From Malus domestica (Eukaryota; Streptophyta; Magnoliopsida; Rosales; Rosaceae), in assembly GCF_042453785.1 (NCBI RefSeq), contig NC_091667.1:32604001-32668000 (forward strand): 64,000 nucleotides of DNA, given 5' to 3'. The notes under the pieces were generated by a model that was not told where the DNA came from, made no database searches, and was given only the letters and a program-made list of their open reading frames with translations. Shown piece by piece: positions 32,577 through 53,478 of the stretch (its first letter is position 1; every line of letters begins with the position of its first letter). Made by a program: the position numbers and the translations under genes.

Positions 32577-34142
32577 CTATGAGTCCAATCCTCTATCCAC
32601 CATCATCAATCTATCTCTCTCTGCATCCTCCAACCTACCCACATTGCCATAAACCCTCATCAAAAGCTCGAAATTACACTCGTTATCCAGCTCCAGATCG
32701 AAAACCCTCTGCAGCAACCTCCCCGATGCTCACATTGCCGTGAAGGTAGCTAGCATACAGCAATGCACCCCACAAAGCCGGACCAGCATCGAAGTCCATT
32801 CCATTATGATCCCTTTAGCTTTTTTGTTTCGGCCTGCCTGCCCTTCCGTAAAGATTCACCATACAAGCATAATGTTCCATCATTGGATTAATTCTGTATC
32901 TATTTTTTCATGACAGAAAATAGTCTCTGGCCGTCCTTCACCAAACCCAAATTGGCGCAAGCCGATAAGATTGACACAAATGTGGTATTGTCTGGCAAAG
33001 CACCGTCCTTCTCCATCTGATCAAAATACAGCAAGGCTTCCCGGCTTTTAGAATGAGCTGAAATGATTGTATCCCATGTTACAACATCCCTCTCCGGCAT
33101 ATGACTAAACAACCATCGTGCTCAATTCAGCTCGTGATGTTTGGAATATGCAGCAATCAAGGCATTGGCAACGGACAAGTTCCACTCAACTCCATGTCGA
33201 ACTACCCATCTGTGGATTTGAACAACGAGCTCCAATGATGGGACCGCAGCGAGGACTGTAGATGTAGAAATAGAATCCGGATGGTGCCCTTTATCAAACA
33301 TTTAGCGAAAGATGTCCAGTGCCTGCAGCAAAAGCCCGCCACGCATGTAACTCGTGAGCATTGTGTTCCAAGAAACCTTGTCCCGATTAGCAACCTTATA
33401 AAAAACTTTCCGAGCTTTCACAATGTCGCCACATTTGGCATAAATGCCCACCTGTGCATTAAGCACAAACCTATCATTCAACAAACCCAAACGCACAACA
33501 TGCCGATGCACAGCCTCACCAATCTGAATGAACCCAATTCCCCAAAAGCCTTCAAAACTTGAGGGAACGTGAACCGGTCTGGTTCAATCCCCTCTTCCTC
33601 CATTTGAAAGTACAACGCCATAGCATCCTCGTACAAACCCAATTCCGCATACCCGAGATAAGCGCATTCCATGCAAAAGCCAGCACGTCCCTCTAAGGCA
33701 TTTCATCAAAAACCTTGTGAGCCTCCTCCATAAGCCTACTTGCAACATAAAGTCTATGCAGCTTCGGCTAGAGGCCTACCTTTCGACGCAAAAGGCTTCT
33801 GGGAAAGAGCTTATGAACCCGGAAGCCATACTCCATTGCTTCTAGCTGCTAGCATATTCCAAAGGGAAGCAAAGGTTTGGGTGTCGATGTTTACTCCTTT
33901 GTCAATGGATGTTCCGAGGTCCTTAAGAACGGCGTCGAGGGCTTGAATCTTGGTCTGGGCAGGGGGTTTGGTAAATAATGTGGGGGGTTGGGGTTGAGGA
34001 GGGATTTGGTGTTCTGATTTTGGTGAAGTTGTTTCTGCTTCTTGTTCTTTTTGCTTTTGGAAGAAGAGCAGATGCTCAGTTTTGCTGTGTGGAAGCTTAG
34101 CAAGTGAAATGTGGTCACCAATTTTTGAAATATTGTTTGCAA
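32577..34142 (-). pseudogene. Pentatricopeptide repeat (PPR) gene, decayed; OTP70-like
   Basis: Successive frames on the minus strand give an ordered PPR protein: KIQALDAVLKDLGTSIDKGV (33.94 kb), EEAHKVFDEM, AWNALISGYAELGLYEDAM, DRFTFPQVLKAF, VLNAQVGIYAKCGDIVKA, SWNTMLTSYMRGG, MPERDVVTWDTIISAHSK, TTFVSILSACANLG, MEHYACMVNLYGRAG and a C-terminal RLEDAERDRLMMVDRGLDS ending at 32577. At least two in-frame stops (near 33695 and 33775) and several frameshifts interrupt it. The linear layout is that of a PLS/E-type organelle RNA factor, and the order and linker resemble Arabidopsis At4g25270 (OTP70, chloroplast). Its position beside a UMP-CMP kinase fits that assignment. It cannot make a full protein. 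Confidence 0.85.
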
Positions 34143-34476
34143 ACTTTCAATTTAAAAGGGCCTATAATCTACTGGGCGAGTACACTGCTTTTCACCAACA
34201 GGGCGGATGACACCAAATACTTGAAAAAAAATTTTAAAAAAATTTAGGTACTGCTCTGACCGATTGACTTAACTCAGGTAGGCAACAAAATTATAATCTT
34301 TTACCGTACTACAGTACATGCATCTTAAGTATCAGATTAGTTTTTGGATTAACAGTAATGAGATGGGCCAGACCTCAGTTATACATTTTTCACTTGCTGC
34401 ATAGTTTTCCTTCCGGCTAAAGCGGGGTACATGCAACCATCAAAGTGACAAAGTGACATATCCGGGGCAGATAAAA
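34143..34476. other. Spacer between the PPR pseudogene and the kinase gene
   Basis: About 330 bases: presumed promoter remnant of the PPR gene and 3' flank of the kinase gene. No feature recognised. Confidence 0.4.
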
Positions 34477-36582
<2,106 letters not shown>

Positions 36583-37949
36583 GTCTCTGTAGCGTTGAGT
36601 TGCTCCGATTGTTTTAGCTTTTTTGGGTTGACGTTTTTCACCGAAGCATTACGTCGAACAGGTAGATTGCGTCATTGCCTCCTGGTGGGGGTGCACCGCA
36701 CGTTGGTCCATCTTCGTTCAGAGGGAGACGAAACAGAATTCGAATGCTTATGGGCTGTTAGAACTTTAATCCACCAAGTCCATTTCATATTTCAATTGGG
36801 CTCCAAGATGAATGGTTAGCGGAAAATCCCAACCCATCAGAAAAAGAAGCCCAAAATTCATCATCCTCATCTTCATCATCTTCAACATCATACCTACATA
36901 GCACTCTTTTTATGGGACTCTAACAACGTTCTCAGTTGGACATTCTCGGTTCTTTTTTTCATTCTGTAATATTGTTTGATGGTTAGAATTGTCAGTTATT
37001 TCGAATTTAGTTAATTTTTGCAAAAGTTTAAAAGATAACTTGAAAAATAAACGATTCATAAAGTCTGTTTCCTCCTCGGGATGAGAAATAGAACCAAAAA
37101 AGTAGAATGAGAAGGTTGTTATTCATGCTCTTTCTATGAGCTAAATTTAGCGGCACACATGTGTAGGCTAATTCTAACTATTGGTCACGTGAGATTCACA
37201 AATGTATTAATGGTTAGAATCAATTAATCGTACGCGCGCGTACAGACTAATCTCATTGGTAATATGCGTGGAGTTCACAATTTATCAATAACCAGATAGT
37301 TGCCAACACACAAAATTCACTTGGCCATTACATTATTATCATACCGTCAATCAAAACCGAACTCTACTCCGAAGCAAATCAAAAGTTAACAAACTCAAAA
37401 ACACTCGACAATGATTTGATAATTGGGAACTTTTCATTTGATTTAAGATTTTAGATAATGTCGGCTTTGGTGAATGATGGGTTTAACATTTTCTTTTTTG
37501 CACGCGAGGAGGTGATTTGAAAGAAAACTGTGGACTGCATGGCCAAAGACAAAAGGGATGTTATCGTTTGCTGCCGAAACACTCAAAGTTCATGTCGAGT
37601 TTATTAATATTTTGAGAGCAAACAACTCCCCCCACCACAACCCACCAACATCTTTGAAAAATTGAACACCACACCTGTTGAATTGATTGGACAAAGGTGA
37701 GCTACTTGAAGTTTTGGAAGGTTAATTATGTTTAAGTTTTAGCTTAATGACGATGGATGAACTCACGCATTACATCACTAATTTGGATAATGATATCAGT
37801 AGTTGTGGATCTTAGCAATAACAAAAGGGTTTTGATATGCGAAAGTTGTGTATTCAAATGCTTATTGTTTGCAAAGAGATTGTAGCTTAGCTGGTTAAGA
37901 ACATTTATTCATTTTTCTAATACCACATGTATAAAAATAGGTTTTTCCA
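36583..37949. other. Intergenic region upstream of the kinase gene
   Basis: About the first 150 bases are GC-richer and presumably the kinase promoter. Contains an ACGCGCGCGT stretch near 37232. No gene recognised. Confidence 0.4.
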
Positions 37950-38257
37950 GCTAAAATAGTCTTTGAAATTGTCATAACCCTTCACTTTGGTTCCTAAGAT
38001 TTAAAATCGATAGAAGTGATCCTTAAGATTGTCCACGGTCTATTGTTTGCTCGTTATATGAAAAATTTCTATTAAATTGAAAAAATCACCAGTTCAATGA
38101 GAGGGTTGATATGACAAAAATTCTTTCAATATAACAGAGATTTTTCACATAATGACCAAATGATTGCTGGTGGACTATCACATTGACCATTTCAATCGAT
38201 TTTAAATCCCAACGACTAAAGTGAGGAGTTATGACAATCTCATAAACTATTTTGGCT
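37950..38257. repeat. Inverted-repeat element with about 70-bp arms
   Basis: AGCTAAAATAGTCTTTGAAATTG...TTTAAAATCGAT pairs with ATCGATTTTAAATC...CAATCTCATAAACTATTTTGGCT. The centre repeats the theme (TCATTATGTGAAAAATCTC against GTTATATGAAAAATTTC). Non-coding fold-back MITE-like element. Confidence 0.7.
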
Positions 38258-39424
38258 AAGAAGTTTACAATTTTATAAGGGATAGATCCTAGGGTTAGTG
38301 GTGCTGACGATATGGGTGATGGAGTGCTTAAGTAAGAGTGAGACTAGGGTGACTGTGAAAAGGTATAGAAATTGGAGTATAAAATTGAAAAGAAAAGATA
38401 ATGGAAAGGAAACTGTGGAAATGCTTAGGTGTAGCTTTGTGATTGGTTGAACCATTTGCAATGGAAGACTCCAGAACCAAGAAGGACAGTGGAATAAAAT
38501 CGAATGGAAATAGATAGATCAATCAATTTCAGGTCCCATGTGCACTTTCTGTTTATTCCCTTCCACCAAGCAAGTGCACTCACGCGTCACTAGATTTACT
38601 TTATCCTCATAATTGTTTAATTCAAGCAATAATTTACATTAAAGCACAAGGCAAAGACAGAGAAAAAAAACATAGAGAAAAATTTAAGAAGATTTGCAAA
38701 GATACTTCAAGAAAAGAAATAAAGTATTTGGAGTTAACGGAAAACTTGACAGACAACATAATGCAGTAATATTTTAGAATTCGTATATATAGCCCGATTT
38801 AGCAAGACAAAACTTTGTTGTTGTTGTTTTGTTGAACTACATTAAAATATGAAGGACTAAACTATTTTAGCCATGGTGACTAAGCTTAAGTCTGTTGATA
38901 AACGTTTATATTGTGTACAATTACAACATAATCTTTGGACTAATTAGGGTTATCAGGCATGCAATTGCAAAGTCATTTTCTTGTCATGAACTTATCCTCA
39001 CAAGTCACAATGCAACTGGAATGATACCTTGGAAAGGACCTTCTTGTTGCTCTATTGGGACCAAAGTTTCACTAATTAAATATGTTTTTTTCCTATACAT
39101 TCATTAATATATTATTTAAAAAATATATATACACACATACACACTTTTAATTTATTTATATTAGGAACCACAAAAGGACTTTCTTTCTATTTGTATACTC
39201 TTCAATTCTTATGTGACGGTGCATGCTCACGAAAAGTGTGGATAACACTCCCTTTGTGCGGAAATATTGCACATGGAAAAAGGGTTTCTTTACTTGTTTC
39301 TTGGTTGATGATGGCAAGAGGTAAAAAAGTAGGTTGGCATATGCATTCTTCAAAAACAAAGGTAGGGAAATATGTCAAACATGAAATGATGGACATGACC
39401 AATACCCGTGCGTGCAAGGGCAGG
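38258..39424. other. Intergenic AT-rich DNA
   Basis: No gene recognised; no reading frame matches a known family. Confidence 0.45.
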
Positions 39425-39620
39425 ATAAATTTTTTTTAGTGACGAGAACATGGGCGGTAAATCACGTATTTTTATATAAGTGGTGAGAAATATTTTTTTT
39501 TTTTTAAGTTATAACACACATATCTCATCATTTGTATAGTGACACGTTATGTATCACCTCATGTGCCGATCACACTGAAAAATTTCTCAGTAAGAATTTT
39601 TTTTATTGTGACTCTCTCCA
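39425..39620. repeat. MITE-like repeat family L, copy 2
   Basis: Ordered similarity to 2926-3115 (GTGGTGAGAAAT, ACACATATCTCA, TTTGTATAGTGACACG, GATCACACTGAAAAATTTCTCA). Edges approximate. Confidence 0.6.
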
Positions 39621-39734
39621 AGGGTATAAATAAGAATTTTCGTATTGGTTCAAATACTTGCATTAGGCTGGAGTTGGCTTTTGTCTAACAGTAGATACAT
39701 TTTGGCTACGTAAGAAAATTTTGAGTATAACCAA

Positions 39735-40240
39735 GGTATAAAATATCGATGATATCGGAAATATCGGTAGTCCAAAAACACAGAAATTTTGATGGAAATA
39801 TTGGGATATTATCAATATCGATAAAAATTGAATAAAAACCACGGAAATTGTAAGAAAAACTTGGAAATTTTTATTGAAACTTTGCAGGATGTTTATTTAG
39901 TCAATTATCTATTAGTTTATCACAAAAAAAATTGGAAGGAAATGCATTGCATGGTAGATATAACTGATTTAAGTTGATTATATAGCAAGCTGGAAAACAT
40001 TGTGAGTGTAGAAAATATGTAGTAATTAATGAAAGAAGTTTAAACACATCATAATCATTTATATATAATGAATTAGTACAATATTTTACACTTTATACAT
40101 TGCATGGTAAGATATATGAGTGACTTAGCAAGGTCTGAAATATCGATGATATCGGAAATATCGGTAATCCAAAAAAATATCGGTAGTCCAAAAACACGGA
40201 AATTTCGATTGAAATATCGGAATATTATGGATATTTTAGA
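39735..40240 (+). repeat. GATATC-rich repeat family F, copy 2
   Basis: Inverted relative to the copy ending at 20937. It has two direct ATATCGATGATATCGGAAAT blocks (near 39748 and 40140) and ends in a further GAAATATCGGAATATTATGG. Lies about 0.4 kb upstream of the MYB gene. Confidence 0.7.
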
Positions 40241-40607
40241 TCATAAGTATAACTGACAATATATCCCTAAATGTCTCATTCAGCACTAATACGTTTTCTA
40301 TTATGAAGTAGAATCTCTTTCGCCCCATGCATGAGAGAAAAAGACGGTTGATGCTACAAGAAACAGGATTTTTTAAGTTGGTACCTACAATTGATGCTAT
40401 AAGATAGTAGATATATTACCTGGATATATACAAAATATTTGCCAAAAATTGCTAAATTCCATGGTAACCATCGTATCACTTTTAATTTGTGGTCCAATAT
40501 TCAGTTGTGGCATACACGCATACAAGTCAAGCGTGAGACAACCACATTTTTTGTTTTTCCGTTTTTTTTTCTAATTTTCCCTAAAAGCATGGCAGTCACC
40601 ACACTAG

Positions 40608-40616
40608 TATATAAAG
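40608..40616 (+). promoter_or_regulatory. TATA box of the MYB gene
   Basis: TATATAAAG 48 bases before the ATG at 40665. Confidence 0.65.
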
Positions 40617-40664
40617 GTGGGTGGAGTGGGGCTTTGGCTTAGGAAGTTGCCTAGTGACAAAGTG

Positions 40665-41756
40665 ATGGGCAGGCAACCTTGTTGTGACAAGCTTGGAGTG
40701 AAGAAAGGGCCATGGACTGCCGAGGAGGATAAGAAACTGGTGAATTTTCTCCTCACGCATGGCCAATGTTGTTGGCGGGCTGTCCCCAAGCTCGCTGGCC
40801 TCCGTCGCTGCGGCAAGAGCTGCCGCCTCCGGTGGACTAATTACCTCCGCCCCGACTTGAAAAGAGGCCTCCTTAATGATGCTGAAGAACAACTTGTTAT
40901 TGACCTCCATGCCCGCCTTGGCAACAGGTTCTTCTGTCTTTCTAAACTTCTACCTTAATGCAAAACTTTTCTGATAGCATGCACATTCAATTCCTCATTG
41001 GTGAATTTATTTCTAAACTTCATTTTTAAACACGACGACGATATTATAAACTATTGTAATTTACAAAAAATTAAATTTAAATGTTCACGTCCGAGCATAC
41101 TGCTATAGTCGACTGATCTAACCTAAATCTGCTTATGTCTAAATGTCTTAGCACAATTCTGAACTATGATTTTGTGTAGGTGGTCTAAAATTGCAGCAAG
41201 ATTGCCTGGAAGAACTGACAATGAGATCAAGAACCATTGGAATACACACATCAAGAAAAAGCTTATCAAGATGGGGATTGATCCAATTACTCATGAGCCT
41301 CTCCACAAACAGGCCATCACCCCAGAAGAAATGCCTTGTGAAGCAAGCAATCAACCTGCAGGCTCAGACGTGAATATTCCGCAGAATATGGATATCCCAG
41401 AACATGAAGTCTATAGCAACAGTGAAGCAAGCAATCAACCTGCAGGCTTAGACATGAATATTCCGAGGAATATGAATATCCCAGAACATGAAATCTCTAG
41501 CAACAGTGATGGTGGTGGCTCTGCAAGTGAAAATTCCCCAAGCAATGAGTCTCAGTCAGCTGAGCCAAACCCTAATTACAGTGAGGAAGATGACCCATTG
41601 TTGAGTTTCATATTATCCGATACATTTCTCGAGGATTTAACATGGGACTTTTCGACCTCGTCAGAAGACGGCTCAGCTGATAATCCAACGGAGGAGAATA
41701 GCTTAGCATGGTTCATGGACTGTAAGGATTTTGGAGTTCAAGATTTTGAGCTTTGA
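40665..41756 (+). CDS. R2R3-MYB transcription factor, MYB20/42/43/85/99 type
   Basis: Two exons, 40665-40927 and 41180-41756 (GT/AG), giving 279 residues. R2 (about residues 14-62) has tryptophans in [15 protein letters not shown] and LRWTNYL; R3 (about 67-116) has the usual substituted first position (GLLNDAEE), then GNRWSKIA and [25 protein letters not shown] at the start and [17 protein letters not shown] after R3 place it in the clade containing MYB20, 42, 43, 85 and 99, nuclear regulators linked to lignin/phenylalanine supply or tapetum. The acidic C-terminus ([15 protein letters not shown]) is a likely activation region. The first exon equals the sum of the usual first two MYB exons, so intron 1 is absent and only the R3 intron is kept. 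The position near an IRE gene and PMEI genes favours a MYB99-like orthologue. Confidence 0.92.
41340..41507 (+). repeat. 84-bp in-frame tandem duplication in MYB exon 2
   Basis: Two 28-codon units starting EASNQPAG and ending IPEHE(V/I)xSNS, at 41340-41423 and 41424-41507, with few differences. In frame, so the protein gains one extra unit. Confidence 0.93.
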
Positions 41757-42724
41757 TTGTGTGAAGGGGCGTGATTTTCATACATCATTTTTTTTTCTTT
41801 TTTCACACTATGTTGATTTGTGGCATTCGGATCGAACAAATCAAGGGAAAACAAAGAACAAAAATAAACATGTGTGAAAGAAGAAAAAAAATGAACATAT
41901 GAAAATCATTTTCCTTTGTATGAATTAATACACGTGGACATATTTTATATTTTCAGTACATAGCCAAAGTAACAAAAAGTGACTGCTTGCTATGGTGACT
42001 GATCTGTTTTTATTCTATCTTATAAATGATGAGGCCATGGAAACGAAGAAACCCAACTTGTTAAGAAATTAGGTTATTGTCTTAAGCGTTTTTTAATTCC
42101 CACTAACATTATAATTAGTGGAACTTGTGTAATTCAAAAATGTAGAGAACTTTTGAACACTACAATTAGCCAATTCCATCCAAATATGGGTGGGTTGGTA
42201 GAGTGTCCTTTTGCTACAAAGCCATTCACTTTTTGTGGTTTGTACTTCGTAGTATGTTAAACAAAAGCTACCATATCAATTGAAAAATAAATTAGAACGA
42301 TCTAATTGTCGAATGATATTCGGTCTTCATTAAGTTGAAAGTCATAAATTTGACTCACACGAATGTTAAAAATGCGAAGCTATACAATGTGTATTTGTAT
42401 TATGCAATTAGTTGACACTTATTGTTGAATGGTTATCAACCCGTTGTGGATAATTTTTGTAACCCCACAATTTGACAAAAAGAAAAGCAAAAATAAAAAT
42501 GATTTATATGTAACTTTTTGGTACAGTTAATATTATTCTTCATATAAAAATGTGAGAAGATAAGGTGAAGAGAATCATGGTTGATCCAACTAATATCTTG
42601 TACCCTACCCTTCTATTATTTTGTCACCAAGTTGTGTATATAACTCTAAAATGGGAATTTGGTCCCCAATTCTTATAAATTCTAAGGTGAGATAATAACC
42701 AAGCCAAAGGCAACGTATAACGGG
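41757..42724. other. 3' flank of MYB and intergenic DNA
   Basis: No gene recognised. Confidence 0.45.
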
Positions 42725-43064
42725 CAAAGTTTTAAAAATCGCTAGGTGCTAATCAAGTGGCAGGCAAAGGCTTAGCGCCTAAGGGCCTAGACGGGTTTTT
42801 AATTTTTAATTAAATTTAAAATAAATAACAACAAAAAGATATAAATAAGTGACTACAATTGCTTGAATACATAAAATGAAATATGTAGTAAGAGTTATTT
42901 TACAAGAAAGAAAGTCTAGAGTTTGAATATTATGTTCAAACCCTTAACCTAAAAAAAAAATAAAAATTGAACTGCCTAAAGACTTCACTGATTTACTAAA
43001 TGCCTAGGTCCTAATCGAGGCACCTGACCTCCGCCTAGTGCCTAAGCCGCTTTTTAGAACAATG
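42725..43064. mobile_element. hAT-like MITE, GCCTAGGCGC type
   Basis: The ends CAAAGTTTTAAAAATCGCTA and inverted CCGCTTTTTAGAACAATG pair imperfectly. Subterminal zones repeat GGCGCTAG/CTAGGCAC-like motifs on both strands. Related in plan to 44121-44685. No clear duplication. Confidence 0.55.
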
Positions 43065-43644
43065 ATAATGAGAAGAATGATAATAATGTGAGGATGATAT
43101 ACCCTAATCAAACACAAGAAACCCCTCAATGAGTGGCCAACTCCAAAATAAAGGTCGGATTTCTTTATCAGAAAAGTAAAGGCCTACTTTCAATTGAATT
43201 TTTTTCCTATTTTAATGTACCTATCCCCTAACTATTTTGTTGAGTAATATTTCATTCTCAACCTATTTTTTGTTGTTTTTCGACCATTTGGTAGGCATGG
43301 AACACAAGATATTCTTCATTTTTAACTCTTCTATCGATCAATTACATGTTAATTAGAACATTACTTTTTCTTTTTTAAGAATAAAACAAACAAAAGAAAG
43401 AAGAGGGTCGACCCCTCAAATGGTGGGTATTTTGTATGATTGTATATGACAATAACGAAGAAATTGTGTGAAATAATAAAAATCAACTCATGAAACGGGT
43501 TTACTTTTGGGTTTTATAAACACCTAATTATGGCATATCCCACCAAATCCAAAATAATGAGGCAGCTACAGCCTATACCAAATGATCCAAATGTGGATTC
43601 ATAAAGTGAAACCCTAATTTAAAATACATTCCAGTACCCGGGCA
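43065..43644. other. Intergenic AT-rich DNA
   Basis: No gene recognised. Confidence 0.45.
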
Positions 43645-44012
43645 AGGATCCTCTCCGGATCCTGTCAGTGCGGAGCCTTGGGATCAATTGATCTTGTTCG
43701 TTCAAAACAAATGGAATGGCTACAATTCTGCAATCTTCTGTTCGCTACCTTCTCTCTCCTCTTCTTTCAATGCCTTCTCTTCTCTTGTTCGCGAATCGAA
43801 CGAATTCGCAACAGAAGAGGCATGTCGTCATAAACTGCGCCAGAATAGATGCTGCGATCCCCGACGAAGGCGCGCTTCGTGCACAACGAGCGCTTAGATC
43901 GGAGACGGTGCGCTCCAATGGCGTGATTTGTTTTTTCACCGTTCAATCTGTGGTGAATTAGCAGGATCAATTGATCCAAGGCTCCGGACAAACAGGATCC
44001 GGAGAGGATCCT
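43645..44012 (+). mobile_element. Pack-type MITE carrying a coding-like segment
   Basis: 368 bp with inverted arms of about 50 bp: AGGATCCTCTCCGGATCCTG...GCGGAGCCTTGGGATCAATTGATC at the left against GATCAATTGATCCAAGGCTCCGG...CAGGATCCGGAGAGGATCCT. The non-arm centre (about 43700-43960) is GC-rich and coding-like: from ATG 43716 it reads 81 codons starting MATILQSSVRYLLSPLLSM, a serine/leucine-rich start resembling a plastid transit peptide, then RHVVINCARIDAAIPDEG. No transposase and no clear target duplication. Confidence 0.65.
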
Positions 44013-44120
44013 ATTCTCCAATACACCACCATTAGATGCATCACTACCATTGTTCTCTGACATAAAGAGGCAACGATGTATCACATCCGGGTTTACCTAT
44101 TTACATGTTTGTTTCAACTC

Positions 44121-44341
44121 CAGTGTATTAAAAGCGTGAGGCGTGGGCGAAACGTCCGAAGGATAGCCCGGCTTAGACGTGAGGCATGAGTCGAAGCAGG
44201 ACCTAAATTTGTAAAGCATGAAGCGAAGCCTTATGGAATCTAAATTTTTTTAATATATACACTGAATGTACACATATATTATATTAAAAAATAAAAAATT
44301 ATTAACCAATAATCACTGTGACACATATATAGACATATATG

Positions 44342-44378
<37 letters not shown>

Positions 44379-44685
44379 AAGAATGAAAAGCATAATTAGC
44401 GCATATATAACAATGCATACAAACAGCACACATCCAATATATAAAAAATAAAAAAAAGGCAGAGACAATAGTGCAAGGAAGAGGTATGAGATAGTTAAAA
44501 CCTACCCAAAATTTGAGTTTGGGAGTTTAAAAAAAAAAAAAAAAAAGCCATGAGGCACGCCTTCCACCGCCTAGGCGGCTCCGACTAAACCTTACGCCCA
44601 CTCCCTCAAAACAAAAGCGGCAACCCTCAAGCCGAGCCTCAGAAGGCGCCTAGGCACGTCTTGAGACGAGCCTTTTAAAACATTG
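44121..44685. mobile_element. hAT-like element with CAGTG/CATTG ends
   Basis: Ends CAGTGTATTAAAAGCG and inverted GAGCCTTTTAAAACATTG. Flanks TTCAACTC (44113-44120) and TTGAACTC (44686-44693) are an 8-bp duplication with one mismatch. Subterminal GGCGTG/CGCCTAGGC motifs are clustered. Contains an AT microsatellite at about 44346-44373. Non-coding. Confidence 0.65.
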
Positions 44686-44693
44686 TTGAACTC

Positions 44694-45235
44694 ACACATT
44701 GATTAACATGTACAATTATGTAAAAATAACAAAATAATAATAAAATAGCGCATACTATTCAAAAAGAAAAGAACTACATGATAAGGTTTAATCTAAATTC
44801 CGGAGACTAACGAGTCGTTCTAATGTCGAGAAGGTTACATCCAACCATCCAACAGAACCATGAATCTGAATCCAAGTCTGATTTTTACCCCGCCGATTTC
44901 GAACAGCTCACTAAAATTAGAAAAGGGTACAAAATTTTCTACCGGGGGAAAGATATGTACAAGAAACGCATCACGCGATAAGGCCTTTTGCTGTGATATA
45001 CATTTTTAGGACGGAAAAGTAGCGAAACAGTTAAGTGAGATTAACTAGACCTGATGCAATAGCAGCCCACCTCCGCCTTCAGGATGAACAACCGCTATTT
45101 GCTGAATGGATGCCGCGCTTCCTGGACTATTCACGTCGAAGACCTCTATCCAAAATCCCACATTTGAGGGGACAATAAGCTTGGAGCAGTAGGCCGGAAC
45201 ACAGATTTGTTGAAGCTTAAAGAAAAGCTCTCTTG
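44694..45235. other. 3' flank of the IRE-type kinase gene
   Basis: Presumed 3' UTR of the minus-strand kinase and spacer. The frame at 45045-45239 is not linked to a recognised exon. Confidence 0.4.
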
Positions 45236-52888
<7,653 letters not shown>

Positions 52889-53194
52889 GGAGACGACGAT
52901 TCGGGTTTAAATGCGGATCCGGATTCGTCATGGGATTGTGGGAGAGGAGAGAGAGGGGGAGGGGTGCCTGTGAGGAGATTATCTCGCGGGAAAAGAGAGA
53001 GAGGGCGTTAGAGAGCGACGCGAATCGGTTGCGGGGTTTGAAACGTGCTTCCCGCTAACCATGAGTCTGGGCCGCGTTCCCATGCGGAGGGGACTAGCGT
53101 AACTACGGAGCTACACTCGCGTGTGGACGGGACCATCGTACCTAACTGTGTGAACAATCAAAGCCTTAGTCGATTTTTTTTGAAAAAATCTGAT
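52889..53194. other. IRE gene 5' region
   Basis: Purine-rich (GGAGAGGAGAGAGAGGGG..) and GC-richer than its surroundings, as expected for a promoter/5' UTR on the minus strand. No TATA box recognised. Confidence 0.45.
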
Positions 53195-53478
53195 AGCATT
53201 TGCTTACTCACATATATGTTTAGAGTATGTCTATTCATTGGTGGAAGGTAAAGGCAAAAGCAACAATGTCGCTCTCTAGTCCAACAAAGTAACGGCAAGT
53301 CGTGAGCCAACCACTGCCTGCCCAAAAGCATTAGCTTACTCGCATAAATGTTTAGAGCATGTCCACCGTTGGTGGAAGGTAAGGGCAAAGGCAACAATGT
53401 TGCCCTCCAATCCAAAAAATATTTTCCAGCAGTTCAACAAAGCAAGGGCAAGTCGTGAGCCAACCAACGCCCGCCCAA
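53195..53478 (-). repeat. Two-copy tandem repeat, 130-150-bp unit
   Basis: 53195-53326 and 53327-53478 share TTGGTGGAAGGTAA, GCAACAATGT and GGCAAGTCGTGAGCCAACCA; the second unit has a short insert. Open minus-strand codons through both units look incidental. Confidence 0.75.
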
